In this document: piece after piece, positions 1 to 5,936 of the stretch | How positions within the stretch are numbered: the stretch's first letter is position 1 | How the letters are laid out: the number at the start of each line of letters is the position of its first letter | NCBI GenBank assembly: GCA_022360105.1 | Contig: JAKSDL010000885.1 | Coordinates: forward strand, 1-7,309 | From: Pseudomonadota bacterium | GTDB taxonomy: Bacteria > SAR324 > XYD2-FULL-50-16 > JAHJRI01 | Direction of reading: 5' to 3' | DNA: 7,309 nt | Translations under genes and position numbers: made by a program | Notes under the pieces: model-generated | The model's input: the letters and a program-made list of their open reading frames with translations, nothing else | What the model was told of the DNA's origin: nothing | The model's database searches: none

Positions 1-71
1 CCGTTTATTTTTAACTGAGAGTAGAGTTTAAACTGCGAGAAATGTACCAAGGGGCTGATAATAGACATATT

Positions 72-254
72 GATGGGCAACTTATTGCGAGAATGAAAGA
101 CTTCTCAAGGGCCCTGACAGATCCTTCACTTTCGTTCAGGATGACACCGGTATCGCTTCACCTGACTGGACAACTGGTGCCTGGTGTAGGATGGGCAACT
201 CGTTGCCCAGCAACGGGACCTACAGATGGGCAGGCTGCGCCGGCCCATCCTGCA
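72..254. repeat. Cluster of degenerate GGGCAAC/GTTGCCC palindromic repeats
   Basis: A word close to GATGGGCAACT followed by TTGC recurs. The copies are at 72-89 (GATGGGCAACTTATTGCG), 167-181 (diverged, TGGACAACTGGTGCC), 190-208 (GATGGGCAACTCGTTGCCC) and 225-243 (diverged, begins GATGGGCAGGC). The third copy contains a perfect stem, GGGCAAC (193-199) and GTTGCCC (202-208), with a 2-base loop. A longer pair of arms, 185-196 and 243-254, encloses copies three and four: AGGATGGGC pairs with GCCCATCCT, and the stem extends three more positions with one G-T wobble. This looks like a decayed REP-like or miniature-element array. No transposase is visible nearby and the family identity is unknown. Confidence 0.5.
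115..146. repeat. Dispersed-repeat-like element with TGACA ends
   Basis: The element is 32 bases, bounded by TGACA at both ends (115-119 and 142-146), with inverted arms ATCCT (121-125) and AGGAT (138-142). Read on the minus strand it begins TGTCATCCTGAACGAAAG. That resembles a class of short intergenic sequence seen in many copies in diverse bacterial genomes, of the TGTCATTCTGAACGAAGTG type. Only one copy is in this window, so its repetitive nature rests on resemblance and not on observed copies. Confidence 0.4.
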
Positions 255-312
255 TTCTTTCAGCGACCACGTGGAGAAACCCTCGCGTTTCATCGAAATC
301 AGACCTGTCACG

Positions 313-347
313 GAGACAACAATTGTCTCGATTTAGGTTGAGACAAT
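313..347. repeat. GAGACAA inverted repeats just past the adenosyltransferase gene
   Basis: Three arms can pair in two alternative ways. GAGACAA (313-319) pairs with TTGTCTC (323-329) across a 3-base loop, or ATTGTCTC (322-329) pairs with GAGACAAT (340-347) across a 10-base loop. The second hairpin lies about 8 bases beyond the stop codon of the minus-strand adenosyltransferase gene. There is no run of T residues after it on that strand, so it is not a standard intrinsic terminator. It could be a 3'-end stabilising hairpin or a protein-binding site. Confidence 0.4.
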
Positions 348-354
348 AATACGC

Positions 355-957
355 TTAGTCTTTCCAGGTGGGGAGTTTACTGTTTGGTTTCCATAGGGTT
401 TCCGGAATTTCCGTTTGGTGAGAAACCCAGCGGGCCAAAACAAAAAACAGGTCGGATAAACGGTTTAAAAACCGTCTGACGTTGGGATTGGTCATTTCAT
501 CCCTGGCAAATCGAATCACAAGTCGTTCTGCCCTGCGACAAACAGTGCGTGCCTGATGAAGGTGCGCATTGATGAGGTTACCACCGGGAAGTACAAAACT
601 TTTTAATGGTTCAATTTTTTCGTTTAAGGCGTCTATCAGCCCTTCCAACCATTGAATATCCGATTCTTCCGCAGTAATTTGACCTTCATAGCTGTCATCG
701 CTGTGAGTTGCGAGCTCCGAACCAATATCAAACAACTTCTGTTGAATGACGAGCAGGATTTCTGACAGTTTGTTCCAGTGTTCTGCCGGCTCTTGCTCCA
801 ATACAAGGCTACGAACAACGCCAATCACCGTATTCAACTCATCCACAGTCCCATAAGATTCAATTCTAACATGGTCTTTGGCCAGACGACGACCTCCAAC
901 CAGACTTGTGTTACCTTTATCACCGGTTCTTGTATAAACCTTATTGATTGTTACCAT
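355..957 (-). CDS. Cob(I)alamin / cob(I)yrinic acid a,c-diamide adenosyltransferase, PduO (MMAB) family
   Basis: This enzyme transfers the 5'-deoxyadenosyl group of ATP to cob(I)alamin, making coenzyme B12 in the cytoplasm. The 200-residue product has the full PduO-type signature: YTRTGDKGNTSL at residues 8-19 (ATP site), VDELN at 38-42, FVLPGG at 121-126, CRRAER at 140-145 and the helix FLNRLSDLFFVLAR at 163-176. Length matches the family and no truncation is seen. The ATG at 957 is preceded by GGAG seven bases upstream, which supports this start. It stands alone on the minus strand, with 658 bp of non-coding DNA upstream shared with the divergent superoxide reductase gene, so it probably has its own promoter. 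No cobalamin-dependent enzyme or B12 biosynthesis gene is in the window. I could not identify a cobalamin riboswitch in its leader. Family assignment is secure; whether it serves salvage or de novo synthesis cannot be told. Confidence 0.95.
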   Translation of the reverse strand: MVTINKVYTRTGDKGNTSLVGGRRLAKDHVRIESYGTVDELNTVIGVVRSLVLEQEPAEHWNKLSEILLVIQQKLFDIGSELATHSDDSYEGQITAEESDIQWLEGLIDALNEKIEPLKSFVLPGGNLINAHLHQARTVCRRAERLVIRFARDEMTNPNVRRFLNRLSDLFFVLARWVSHQTEIPETLWKPNSKLPTWKD

Positions 958-1615
958 GGATTTACTCCTGGAGTCACAAATGTTAAAGATTGCAAGCAGC
1001 CACCTTTAAGAGGTTTGTGCTGTAGTTTGAAGAAATCAGTGTCCCGACCAACCTGTGATGCACTTATGTAACAATGTTAGTTAAAACCAGGTCCAGTCGA
1101 AAATTACCTTATATCAAAGCACTGTATTGAGACACTTAACTGACCTTGACATTGTCTCACTTTATAAGATCCCTGCATATCTGGTTCCTAACATCTTGTG
1201 AAACGCTTTACAATTAAAAGTGTCGATGGTACACTTCGGATCAAATCATCCTATAATTCAGATCAATAGGACATTAGCACTGTTCTGTTTTTGTGGCATT
1301 GTTGAGCCGGTAAATCGTCGTCATATCAAGCACGACTTTTCAAATCCGACAAAAAGTTGAGTTTGAACGGATTGATCCGAAAACCTGTTATTGCTGCGAT
1401 TAAACCAGACTTCCATTTCCGGATAGCTGTTTCAGGGTAATTGATTTTTTCACAACGGCACAGCATTTGAAAAAGGAAAAAACTATTAATTTTATTCATT
1501 GTTAACAGTTTGATAGAGTGCCGGCTTTGAGGGCAGTACTTGAAAAACCAGTGAGGTGGCAAGCTGTTTTATTTTAAAAAGAATCCATAAGTCAAAAAAC
1601 TGTTGGGAGGTAAGT
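958..1615. other. Long divergent intergenic region, no convincing gene
   Basis: This spacer of 658 bp lies between the minus-strand adenosyltransferase and the plus-strand superoxide reductase and should hold both promoters. Visible elements are: TGAGACA (1128-1134) and TGTCTCA (1153-1159) as inverted arms around 18 bases; a TATAAT box at 1252-1257 on the plus strand, inside inverted arms CCTAT (1250-1254) and ATAGG (1266-1270), without a good -35 match; and AATCCG (1343-1348) with CGGATT (1368-1373). A minus-strand open frame at 1326-1562 (78 codons) has no recognisable product. Near the adenosyltransferase start, ACCT and AGGT arms around 1000-1014 can form a weak hairpin in its leader. If the TATAAT box is real, the superoxide reductase leader would be about 350 bases, unusually long. 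Confidence 0.5.
1605..1610 (+). promoter_or_regulatory. Ribosome binding site that fixes the superoxide reductase start
   Basis: GGGAGG lies 5 bases before the ATG at 1616. The reading frame is open back to an ATG at 1556, which would add 20 residues, but that upstream ATG has no comparable site and the added residues have no counterpart in the superoxide reductase family. The start at 1616 is therefore preferred. Confidence 0.85.
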
Positions 1616-1996
1616 ATGGTTAAAAAAGCATCCGTGTATTTTTCAGAAAAGCATAAGGTCGTCGTGGAATCACTTTGGAACGGCGATCACGAGCTTCAAT
1701 GTGATGGCGAACCTATGGTTGAACTCAAAGCCAACACTGTGGATGCTACTGTTGAAAAACATGTTCCGGTGATTGAAAGAGACGGTAACAAGGTTACCAT
1801 TAAGGTTGGTGAGGCTGCTCACCCCATGGATCCTAATCACTATATTTTGTTTATTGAAGTGCTGGCAGGCAACAAAGTCTACAGACAAGACTTCAAGGAA
1901 GGTGACACTGTTGCTGAAGCAACCTTTTTAATTGAAGAGCAGGACATCAAGGCGAGAGCTTTCTGCAATCTTCACGGATTCTGGGAATCCACCTAG
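1616..1996 (+). CDS. Superoxide reductase, class III (desulfoferrodoxin-like, lacking center I)
   Basis: This cytoplasmic enzyme reduces superoxide to hydrogen peroxide without releasing oxygen, the usual anaerobe alternative to superoxide dismutase. From the ATG at 1616 the product has 126 residues. The catalytic Fe(His)4Cys site (center II) is complete: H49 in EKHVPVI, H69 and H75 in HPMDPNH, C117 and H120 in CNLHGFW. The conserved E47 and K48 that help protonate the bound intermediate are present. The N-terminal part (about residues 1-37) aligns with the desulforedoxin domain of 2Fe enzymes, but three of its four rubredoxin-type cysteines are replaced; only C29 remains, and the CxxC pair reads S10 and H13. 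The rubredoxin-like Fe site is thus lost, as in the Treponema pallidum enzyme. An external electron donor, usually rubredoxin, is needed but not encoded in the window. A ferritin-family gene follows after 78 nt and probably shares its transcript. Confidence 0.93.
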   Translation: MVKKASVYFSEKHKVVVESLWNGDHELQCDGEPMVELKANTVDATVEKHVPVIERDGNKVTIKVGEAAHPMDPNHYILFIEVLAGNKVYRQDFKEGDTVAEATFLIEEQDIKARAFCNLHGFWEST

Positions 1997-2018
1997 ATGT
2001 TTACATCAATTACAGCCT

Positions 2019-2038
2019 GTTCATCCATAGTGATGAAC
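2019..2038. repeat. 7-bp inverted repeat between superoxide reductase and ferritin-family gene
   Basis: GTTCATC (2019-2025) and GATGAAC (2032-2038) form a perfect inverted repeat with a 6-base loop in the middle of the 78-nt spacer. No T run follows, so it is unlikely to be a full intrinsic terminator. It could be an mRNA hairpin setting the relative output of the two genes or an operator for a second promoter. A smaller inverted repeat, GATGT/ACATC (1996-2007), overlaps the last base of the upstream stop codon. Confidence 0.45.
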
Positions 2039-2074
2039 CATCATTAACACAACACACTCTTTGGGAGGAAGAAA

Positions 2075-2536
2075 ATGGAATTTAGTTCAATTGACGACAT
2101 TATCCAATACGCCATTGATAAAGAAATTGAAGCTGCAGAGTTCTACGAAGCTGCAGCCAAAAATATCAAACTTGTTGGTGCTCAGCAAGTTCTCAACGAT
2201 TACGCAGCTGAGGAGAGAAAACACGAACAAATCCTGAAAGAACTGAAAACCAATAAGGACAGGATCAGAGAGTACAAGTTTGAAAAAATTCAGGATATCA
2301 AACGAAGTGATTTTCTGGTTGAGATGGAGTATCGACCGGATATGGACTATGTTGACCTGATGCGACTGGCCATGAAAAGGGAAGAGAAAGCAAGTAAGCT
2401 GTACGCCTCGTTAGCGGAGTCTGCTGAAGAACCCGAATATGCCGAGTTTTTCAATGTGCTGGCACAGGAAGAGCTGAAGCATAAAAACGAGCTGGAAACC
2501 ATGTACGATGACTACATGAATCAGCACGACGACTAA
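2075..2536 (+). CDS. Rubrerythrin-like ferritin-family diiron protein without rubredoxin domain
   Basis: This is a 153-residue, all-helical protein of the ferritin/erythrin superfamily. Two half-motifs supply a full diiron site: E17 seven residues before Y24 and E47-x-x-H50 in the first helix pair, then E103 seven residues before Y110 and E133-x-x-H136 in the second. The spacing matches the four-helix bundle of rubrerythrin, whose members reduce hydrogen peroxide; related proteins store or sense iron. No CxxC pairs of a C-terminal rubredoxin domain are present, indeed no cysteine at all, so electrons must come from another protein. The acidic tail and lack of signal peptide suggest a soluble cytoplasmic protein. 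GGGAGG stands 6 bases before the ATG. Position directly after superoxide reductase suggests that it handles the peroxide that enzyme makes, but this is inference. An iron-handling role remains possible. Confidence 0.88.
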   Translation: MEFSSIDDIIQYAIDKEIEAAEFYEAAAKNIKLVGAQQVLNDYAAEERKHEQILKELKTNKDRIREYKFEKIQDIKRSDFLVEMEYRPDMDYVDLMRLAMKREEKASKLYASLAESAEEPEYAEFFNVLAQEELKHKNELETMYDDYMNQHDD

Positions 2537-2544
2537 ATTCAGTC

Positions 2545-2579
2545 AAAAAAAAGCCCCGCATTGACGGGGCTTTTTTTTT
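2545..2579. terminator. Bidirectional intrinsic terminator between convergent operons
   Basis: The GC stem GCCCCG (2553-2558) and CGGGGC (2565-2570) encloses the 6-base loop CATTGA and is flanked by 8 A residues on the left and 9 T residues on the right. On either strand this gives a hairpin followed by a U tract, so it should end both the ferritin-family transcript (stop at 2536) and the SUF transcript. The stop codon of the minus-strand DUF59 gene (2578-2580) lies partly inside the T tract. Confidence 0.93.
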
Positions 2580-2886
2580 ACAACATTCCCAATTCCAATT
2601 TGGCTTCTTCAGACATCACACTGGGATCCCAGGGTGGTTCAAACACCAGGTTTACATCCACATCTTTGGTCCCATCCAGTTTTGTGACACATCTTTTAAC
2701 CTGTTTGACCAGCATGGTACCTACAGGACAGGCCGGCGATGTCAGTGTCATGATAATATAGACATTGTTTTCCCCATCCAGCTGAACATCATAAATCAAT
2801 CCCAAATCGTATATATTCACGGAGATTTCAGGATCATGAATGGTACGCAGGGTTTCAATTATTTTTTCATACAGTGTTTCGTCCAT
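2578..2886 (-). CDS. sufT: DUF59/MIP18-family Fe-S assembly protein (SufT/YitW-like)
   Basis: This 102-residue protein comes from the family of small factors that help mature or deliver Fe-S clusters, and it is the last gene of the SUF operon. Visible family marks are HDPEI at 17-21, YDLGL at 26-30, SPACPVG with the conserved C53 at 50-56, and the C-terminal EPPWDP followed by MSEEAKLELGML (83-102), typical of the SUF-linked subgroup. The frame is open upstream into sufU (to 2961), but the ATG at 2886 is chosen. It has GGAG just before it, lies 2 nt after the sufU stop, and gives the usual family length. The extra upstream residues would be out-of-frame sufU sequence. The name SufT is also used for a longer protein with an extra N-terminal part, so the symbol here means the short DUF59 form. 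The biochemical role is inferred from family and context. Confidence 0.88.
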   Translation of the reverse strand: MDETLYEKIIETLRTIHDPEISVNIYDLGLIYDVQLDGENNVYIIMTLTSPACPVGTMLVKQVKRCVTKLDGTKDVDVNLVFEPPWDPSVMSEEAKLELGML

Positions 2887-2888
2887 AA

Positions 2889-3341
2889 CTACTCCGTGGT
2901 AACAACCTTTTCCGATTCGTGAATGGCAGCATTCATAATGTGCCAGGAAAGTGTTGCGCATTTTACCCGCATGGGAAATTCCTTAACACCTGATAAGGCT
3001 TCCAGTTTTCCAAGATCCTCATCATCGAACTCGGAATCATCTGTGAGCATTTGATGGGTTTTATCGAACAATTCCTTTACGTCTTCAATCGATTTTCCCT
3101 TGATTGCTTCCAGCATCAGAGAAGCGGATGCTTTGGAAATAGCGCAGCCTCTTCCTTTAAATCCGACATCTTCCACTATGCCATCGGTTACAGTCAGATA
3201 AACGCTGAACTGGTCGCCACAAAGCGGATTGTTTCCTTCGGCACTATGACTACATGCCCTGGGAATCTTATTGAAATTTCTTGGGTTCCTGTTGTGATCC
3301 AGGATCACTTCTTCATATAGGCTTCGTAGGTCATCCATCAT
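2889..3341 (-). CDS. sufU: SufU, Zn-dependent sulfurtransferase / Fe-S assembly protein
   Basis: SufU accepts persulfide sulfur from SufS and passes it to the SufBCD scaffold, replacing SufE. The 150-residue product has the IscU-like fold signature with C41 and D43 in NPLCGD, C66 in GRGCAIS and C128 in RVKCATL. These are the three Cys and one Asp that bind zinc in the Bacillus subtilis protein. The stretch between C66 and C128 is longer than in IscU (SufU-specific insertion around residues 90-115), which separates SufU from the IscU scaffold. The ATG overlaps the sufS stop as ATGA, and GGGAGGTG lies just upstream inside sufS. A second ATG follows immediately, so the first Met could be skipped. 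The overlap implies translational coupling with sufS, its partner. Confidence 0.95.
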   Translation of the reverse strand: MMDDLRSLYEEVILDHNRNPRNFNKIPRACSHSAEGNNPLCGDQFSVYLTVTDGIVEDVGFKGRGCAISKASASLMLEAIKGKSIEDVKELFDKTHQMLTDDSEFDDEDLGKLEALSGVKEFPMRVKCATLSWHIMNAAIHESEKVVTTE

Positions 3342-4600
3342 GCAAACACCTCCCTTACTTTTAGTAAACCTGCAACCAGCTCATCGATATCATCTTTTGT
3401 ATTGTAGAGCGCCAGTGATGCTCTGGTTGTGGCAGGCAAATCAAATCTTTCCATAACAGGCATGGCGCAATGATGGCCTGTCCGTACGGCTACTCCCTGC
3501 TGATCTAAAATCGTTCCGATATCATGGGGATGGATATCTTCAAAAACAAAGGAAAGAATCCCCGCTTTTTGTGAGGCAGTACCGATCAGTTTTAATCCTT
3601 CAACTTCCTGCAAGCTCCTTGTGCCATAGTCCAATAGTTCCTGCTCAAAATTGCTGACAATGTTCAGATCCATGCGGTTTAAAAAATCCACAGCTGCCCC
3701 AAGCCCTATGGCACCTTCTATGTTAGGCGTACCTGCTTCAAAGCGATAGGGTGGCATGGCATACGTTGAACCAGTCAGTCTGACTGTATTGATCATTTCT
3801 CCACCGCCCTGGTAGGGTGGCATATCATCCAGCAGATGTTGCTTCCCGTATAAAATTCCAATCCCGGTCGGACCATACATTTTGTGACCGGACAGCACGT
3901 AAAAATCGCAGTCCAGCTCTTTGACATCAATTTTCCGGTGGGGTGCAGCCTGTGCACCATCCACCAGAACTACGGCTCCCACCTGGTGAGCCTTGCCAAT
4001 GATCTCCTTGACCGGATTAACAGTTCCCAAAGCATTTGAGATATGGCTTATTGCAACCAGCTTTGTCTTTTCCGTTAGTTTTTCTTCCAGCTCGTCCATA
4101 ATCAATTCACCCGCCTGATTGATATGGACTGCCTTTACAACCGCGCCTGTTTGTTCAGCCAGCAATTGCCAGGGAACAATGTTCGAATGATGCTCCATTT
4201 CGGTGATAAGTATTTCATCGCCGTTGCCAATGAATTTTCTGCCATATGATTGCGCCACCAGGTTAATTGCTTCTGTAGCTCCCCGAACAAACACAATTTC
4301 TTTGGTGCTTACTGCATTTAAAAATCGCTGCATCTTTTTTCGTGATGCTTCATAAGCCAGAGTGGCTTTTTCACTCAAGTGGTGCACACCCCTGTGAACA
4401 TTGGCATTGATCTCATTGTAATAGGCCAGCATGCTCTCTATCACAACTTTGGGTTTCTGGCTGGTAGCGGCGTTATCAAGATACACCAGTTTCCTGCCTC
4501 TAACACTTTGCTCAAGAATGGGAAACTCATTTTGTATTGCATCCAGAACAACATTCTGTACCGATGGTGCGGTTTCTTGTTCCTGATAAGGAAAATTCAT
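3338..4600 (-). CDS. sufS: SufS, PLP-dependent cysteine desulfurase (group II)
   Basis: SufS converts L-cysteine to L-alanine and leaves a persulfide on its active-site Cys, feeding sulfur to SufU. The 420-residue product is a full-length class V aminotransferase-fold enzyme. Visible residues are the conserved YLDNAATSQKP at 40-50, the PLP-stacking histidine region EMEHHSN at 134-140, the cofactor aspartate D214 in VDGAQ, the Schiff-base lysine K240 in SGHKMYGP, and the catalytic C378 in RTGHHCAMP. The short Cys loop is typical of group II (SufS) enzymes, not IscS. The ATG at 4600 overlaps the sufD stop (ATGA) and is preceded by AAGGAG. The first 20 or so residues are a poorly conserved extension. 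The adjacent sufU gene identifies the sulfur acceptor. Confidence 0.97.
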   Translation of the reverse strand: MNFPYQEQETAPSVQNVVLDAIQNEFPILEQSVRGRKLVYLDNAATSQKPKVVIESMLAYYNEINANVHRGVHHLSEKATLAYEASRKKMQRFLNAVSTKEIVFVRGATEAINLVAQSYGRKFIGNGDEILITEMEHHSNIVPWQLLAEQTGAVVKAVHINQAGELIMDELEEKLTEKTKLVAISHISNALGTVNPVKEIIGKAHQVGAVVLVDGAQAAPHRKIDVKELDCDFYVLSGHKMYGPTGIGILYGKQHLLDDMPPYQGGGEMINTVRLTGSTYAMPPYRFEAGTPNIEGAIGLGAAVDFLNRMDLNIVSNFEQELLDYGTRSLQEVEGLKLIGTASQKAGILSFVFEDIHPHDIGTILDQQGVAVRTGHHCAMPVMERFDLPATTRASLALYNTKDDIDELVAGLLKVREVFA

Positions 4601-5928
4601 TGCAGAAGCTCCTTCAAATCTCCATTCGATGCCAACTTGTTTAATAAAATAGTCTCCACCAGTTTTTGAACGTCTTCCGATTCAATTTTCTCAATCACAG
4701 TGTTGGCAAAGGCGTAAACCAGCAAATTGTGGGCCGCTTCCCTGTCCATACCTCTCGAAGTCAGGTAAAATAACTGGTCTTCATCAAGTTTACCGGAACT
4801 GCTGCCATGGTTGCACTTGACATCATCCGCATAAATTTCCAACTGGGGCATGGTATCAACCTCGGCATTATTGGAGAGCAGCATATTGGCGTTGTTTAAT
4901 TGGGCATTGGTATGCTGGGCATCCTGATGAACTTTGATTCTTCCCCGAAAAACACCTTTGCTTTTGTCATCCAGTACGCCTCTGAACAGGGATTCACTCC
5001 GGCAGTCCGGAACTTTGTGTTCCATCAGCAGGTAGTTATCTGCCTGTCTCTCGCCATCCACCAGGAACAGACCGTTTACCCGGCACATGGCATTCGGTCC
5101 GTTCAATTCGACAGTTAAATTATACCGCGTCAGTCGACCGCCAAAATCCTGTGTGTGGATTGTTAAATTACTGTTTTCGGCCAATGAGGCACGATTCACC
5201 AGAAAATGGAAGGCGGAATCGGATTCTTCCTGGATTTTCGTATATTCAACCGTTGCCCCGGCATTCAAAACCGTTTGGGTAACTGTATTCGTCAGATATT
5301 CTTTATCTTCAGACAGGCTGATATAGCGTTCCACAACAGCAGCCCGGGAATTTTCTCCAAAAACCAGCAGGTTACGAGAGTGCACGGAAAGATGCTGGTT
5401 CTTTCCTGAAGAAATGCTCAAAAGCTGTATGGGTTCCTGCAAAACCCTGCCTGCTTCCAGGGAAAGGTACACACCATCGTTCATGAAAGCAGTATTTAAT
5501 GATTCAAAAGCTGAAACGGTTTGGGGATAAGAAACAAGGTAGTCTTTTACCTGCACCAAACGCTGATCAACTGCATTTTTGAAGCTGGAAAGGGTAAGCC
5601 CTTGTGTTTCGGCATTGTGTGTCACCTGGTGAAAAATGCCATCCACAAAAACGATGGTAATCGCTCCTTCCAGCTCCTTTAGCAATGTATCAATCCGTTC
5701 CTGCGGGATATCATGTGAGGGTACATGCCTGGTTTGAAACCGGGCTTCCCTGACAGGAGTCAAATCGGTATATTTCCAGTCTTCCGATTTTATAGACGGA
5801 AACCCTTCTGAAGTGAACTCGCTTATTGCTTTCAGTCTCAGTCGATCAAGCCAGGATATTTTATAACCGGGCAACTCTGACCAGACCGACGAAAACTCGT
5901 TTTGATAGTGATCGGTTTGCTTTGTCAT
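4597..5928 (-). CDS. sufD: SufD, Fe-S scaffold complex subunit
   Basis: SufD pairs with SufB on top of a SufC dimer to form the SufBC2D scaffold. From the ATG at 5928 it has 443 residues, normal for the family. It starts with the N-terminal helical part including IKSEDWKYT near residue 46, followed by the long beta-helix core. The conserved C-terminal block runs from GVFRGRIKVHQDAQHTNA (about 325-342) to KCNHGSSSGKLDEDQLFYL (about 371-389). C372 and H374 correspond to the Cys and His of E. coli SufD (C358, H360) at the SufB interface, where the cluster is thought to form. The frame is open two codons further to a TTG at 5934, but the only purine-rich site, AGGG, would touch that codon, while it is 6 bases from the ATG. 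It follows sufC after 8 nt and overlaps sufS. Confidence 0.95.
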   Translation of the reverse strand: MTKQTDHYQNEFSSVWSELPGYKISWLDRLRLKAISEFTSEGFPSIKSEDWKYTDLTPVREARFQTRHVPSHDIPQERIDTLLKELEGAITIVFVDGIFHQVTHNAETQGLTLSSFKNAVDQRLVQVKDYLVSYPQTVSAFESLNTAFMNDGVYLSLEAGRVLQEPIQLLSISSGKNQHLSVHSRNLLVFGENSRAAVVERYISLSEDKEYLTNTVTQTVLNAGATVEYTKIQEESDSAFHFLVNRASLAENSNLTIHTQDFGGRLTRYNLTVELNGPNAMCRVNGLFLVDGERQADNYLLMEHKVPDCRSESLFRGVLDDKSKGVFRGRIKVHQDAQHTNAQLNNANMLLSNNAEVDTMPQLEIYADDVKCNHGSSSGKLDEDQLFYLTSRGMDREAAHNLLVYAFANTVIEKIESEDVQKLVETILLNKLASNGDLKELLQ

Positions 5929-5936
5929 AATCAACC

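Larger units (their letters stand above)
1..354. other. Intergenic region rich in short palindromes, no convincing gene
   Basis: I see no supportable gene here. One open frame on the plus strand (42-341, 99 codons) runs through it, but it has no clear ribosome binding site, its product resembles no family I know, and its bases are taken up by palindromes and repeated words. Visible structure includes GAGAA/TTCTC arms at 89-93 and 102-106, the 8-base palindrome AGGGCCCT at 108-115, a dispersed-repeat-like element at 115-146, a cluster of GATGGGCA-type repeats between 72 and 254, and GAGACAA inverted repeats at 313-347. The last lie just past the stop codon of the adenosyltransferase gene and may mark the end of its transcript. 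The texture is that of a non-coding repeat-bearing spacer. Confidence 0.6.

Noticed and set aside
42..341. Plus-strand open frame of 99 codons
   Set aside because: No ribosome site, no recognisable domain, and its bases are explained by palindromes and repeated words; the composition of the product changes with each repeat copy.
958..1100. Cobalamin riboswitch ahead of the adenosyltransferase gene
   Set aside because: On the minus strand a GGGACACTGA word near 1034-1043 loosely recalls the B12 box, but I could not find the other conserved segments of the riboswitch core. A covariance-model search would decide.
1146..1168. TTGACA with TATAAG as a sigma-70 promoter on the plus strand
   Set aside because: The spacing between the boxes is about 11 bases, too short for a normal -35/-10 pair.
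1326..1562. Minus-strand open frame of 78 codons in the intergenic region
   Set aside because: No clear ribosome site and no family resemblance; Cys, Lys and Phe-rich composition looks like translated AT-rich spacer. I could not show that it is a gene remnant.
1556..1615. Upstream start adding 20 residues to the superoxide reductase
   Set aside because: The ATG at 1616 has a strong GGGAGG site and gives the family's usual length; the extra residues have no counterpart in the family.
2887..2961. Longer N-terminus for the DUF59 protein
   Set aside because: It would overlap the sufU coding sequence in another frame; the ATG at 2886 has its own GGAG site and fits the family length.
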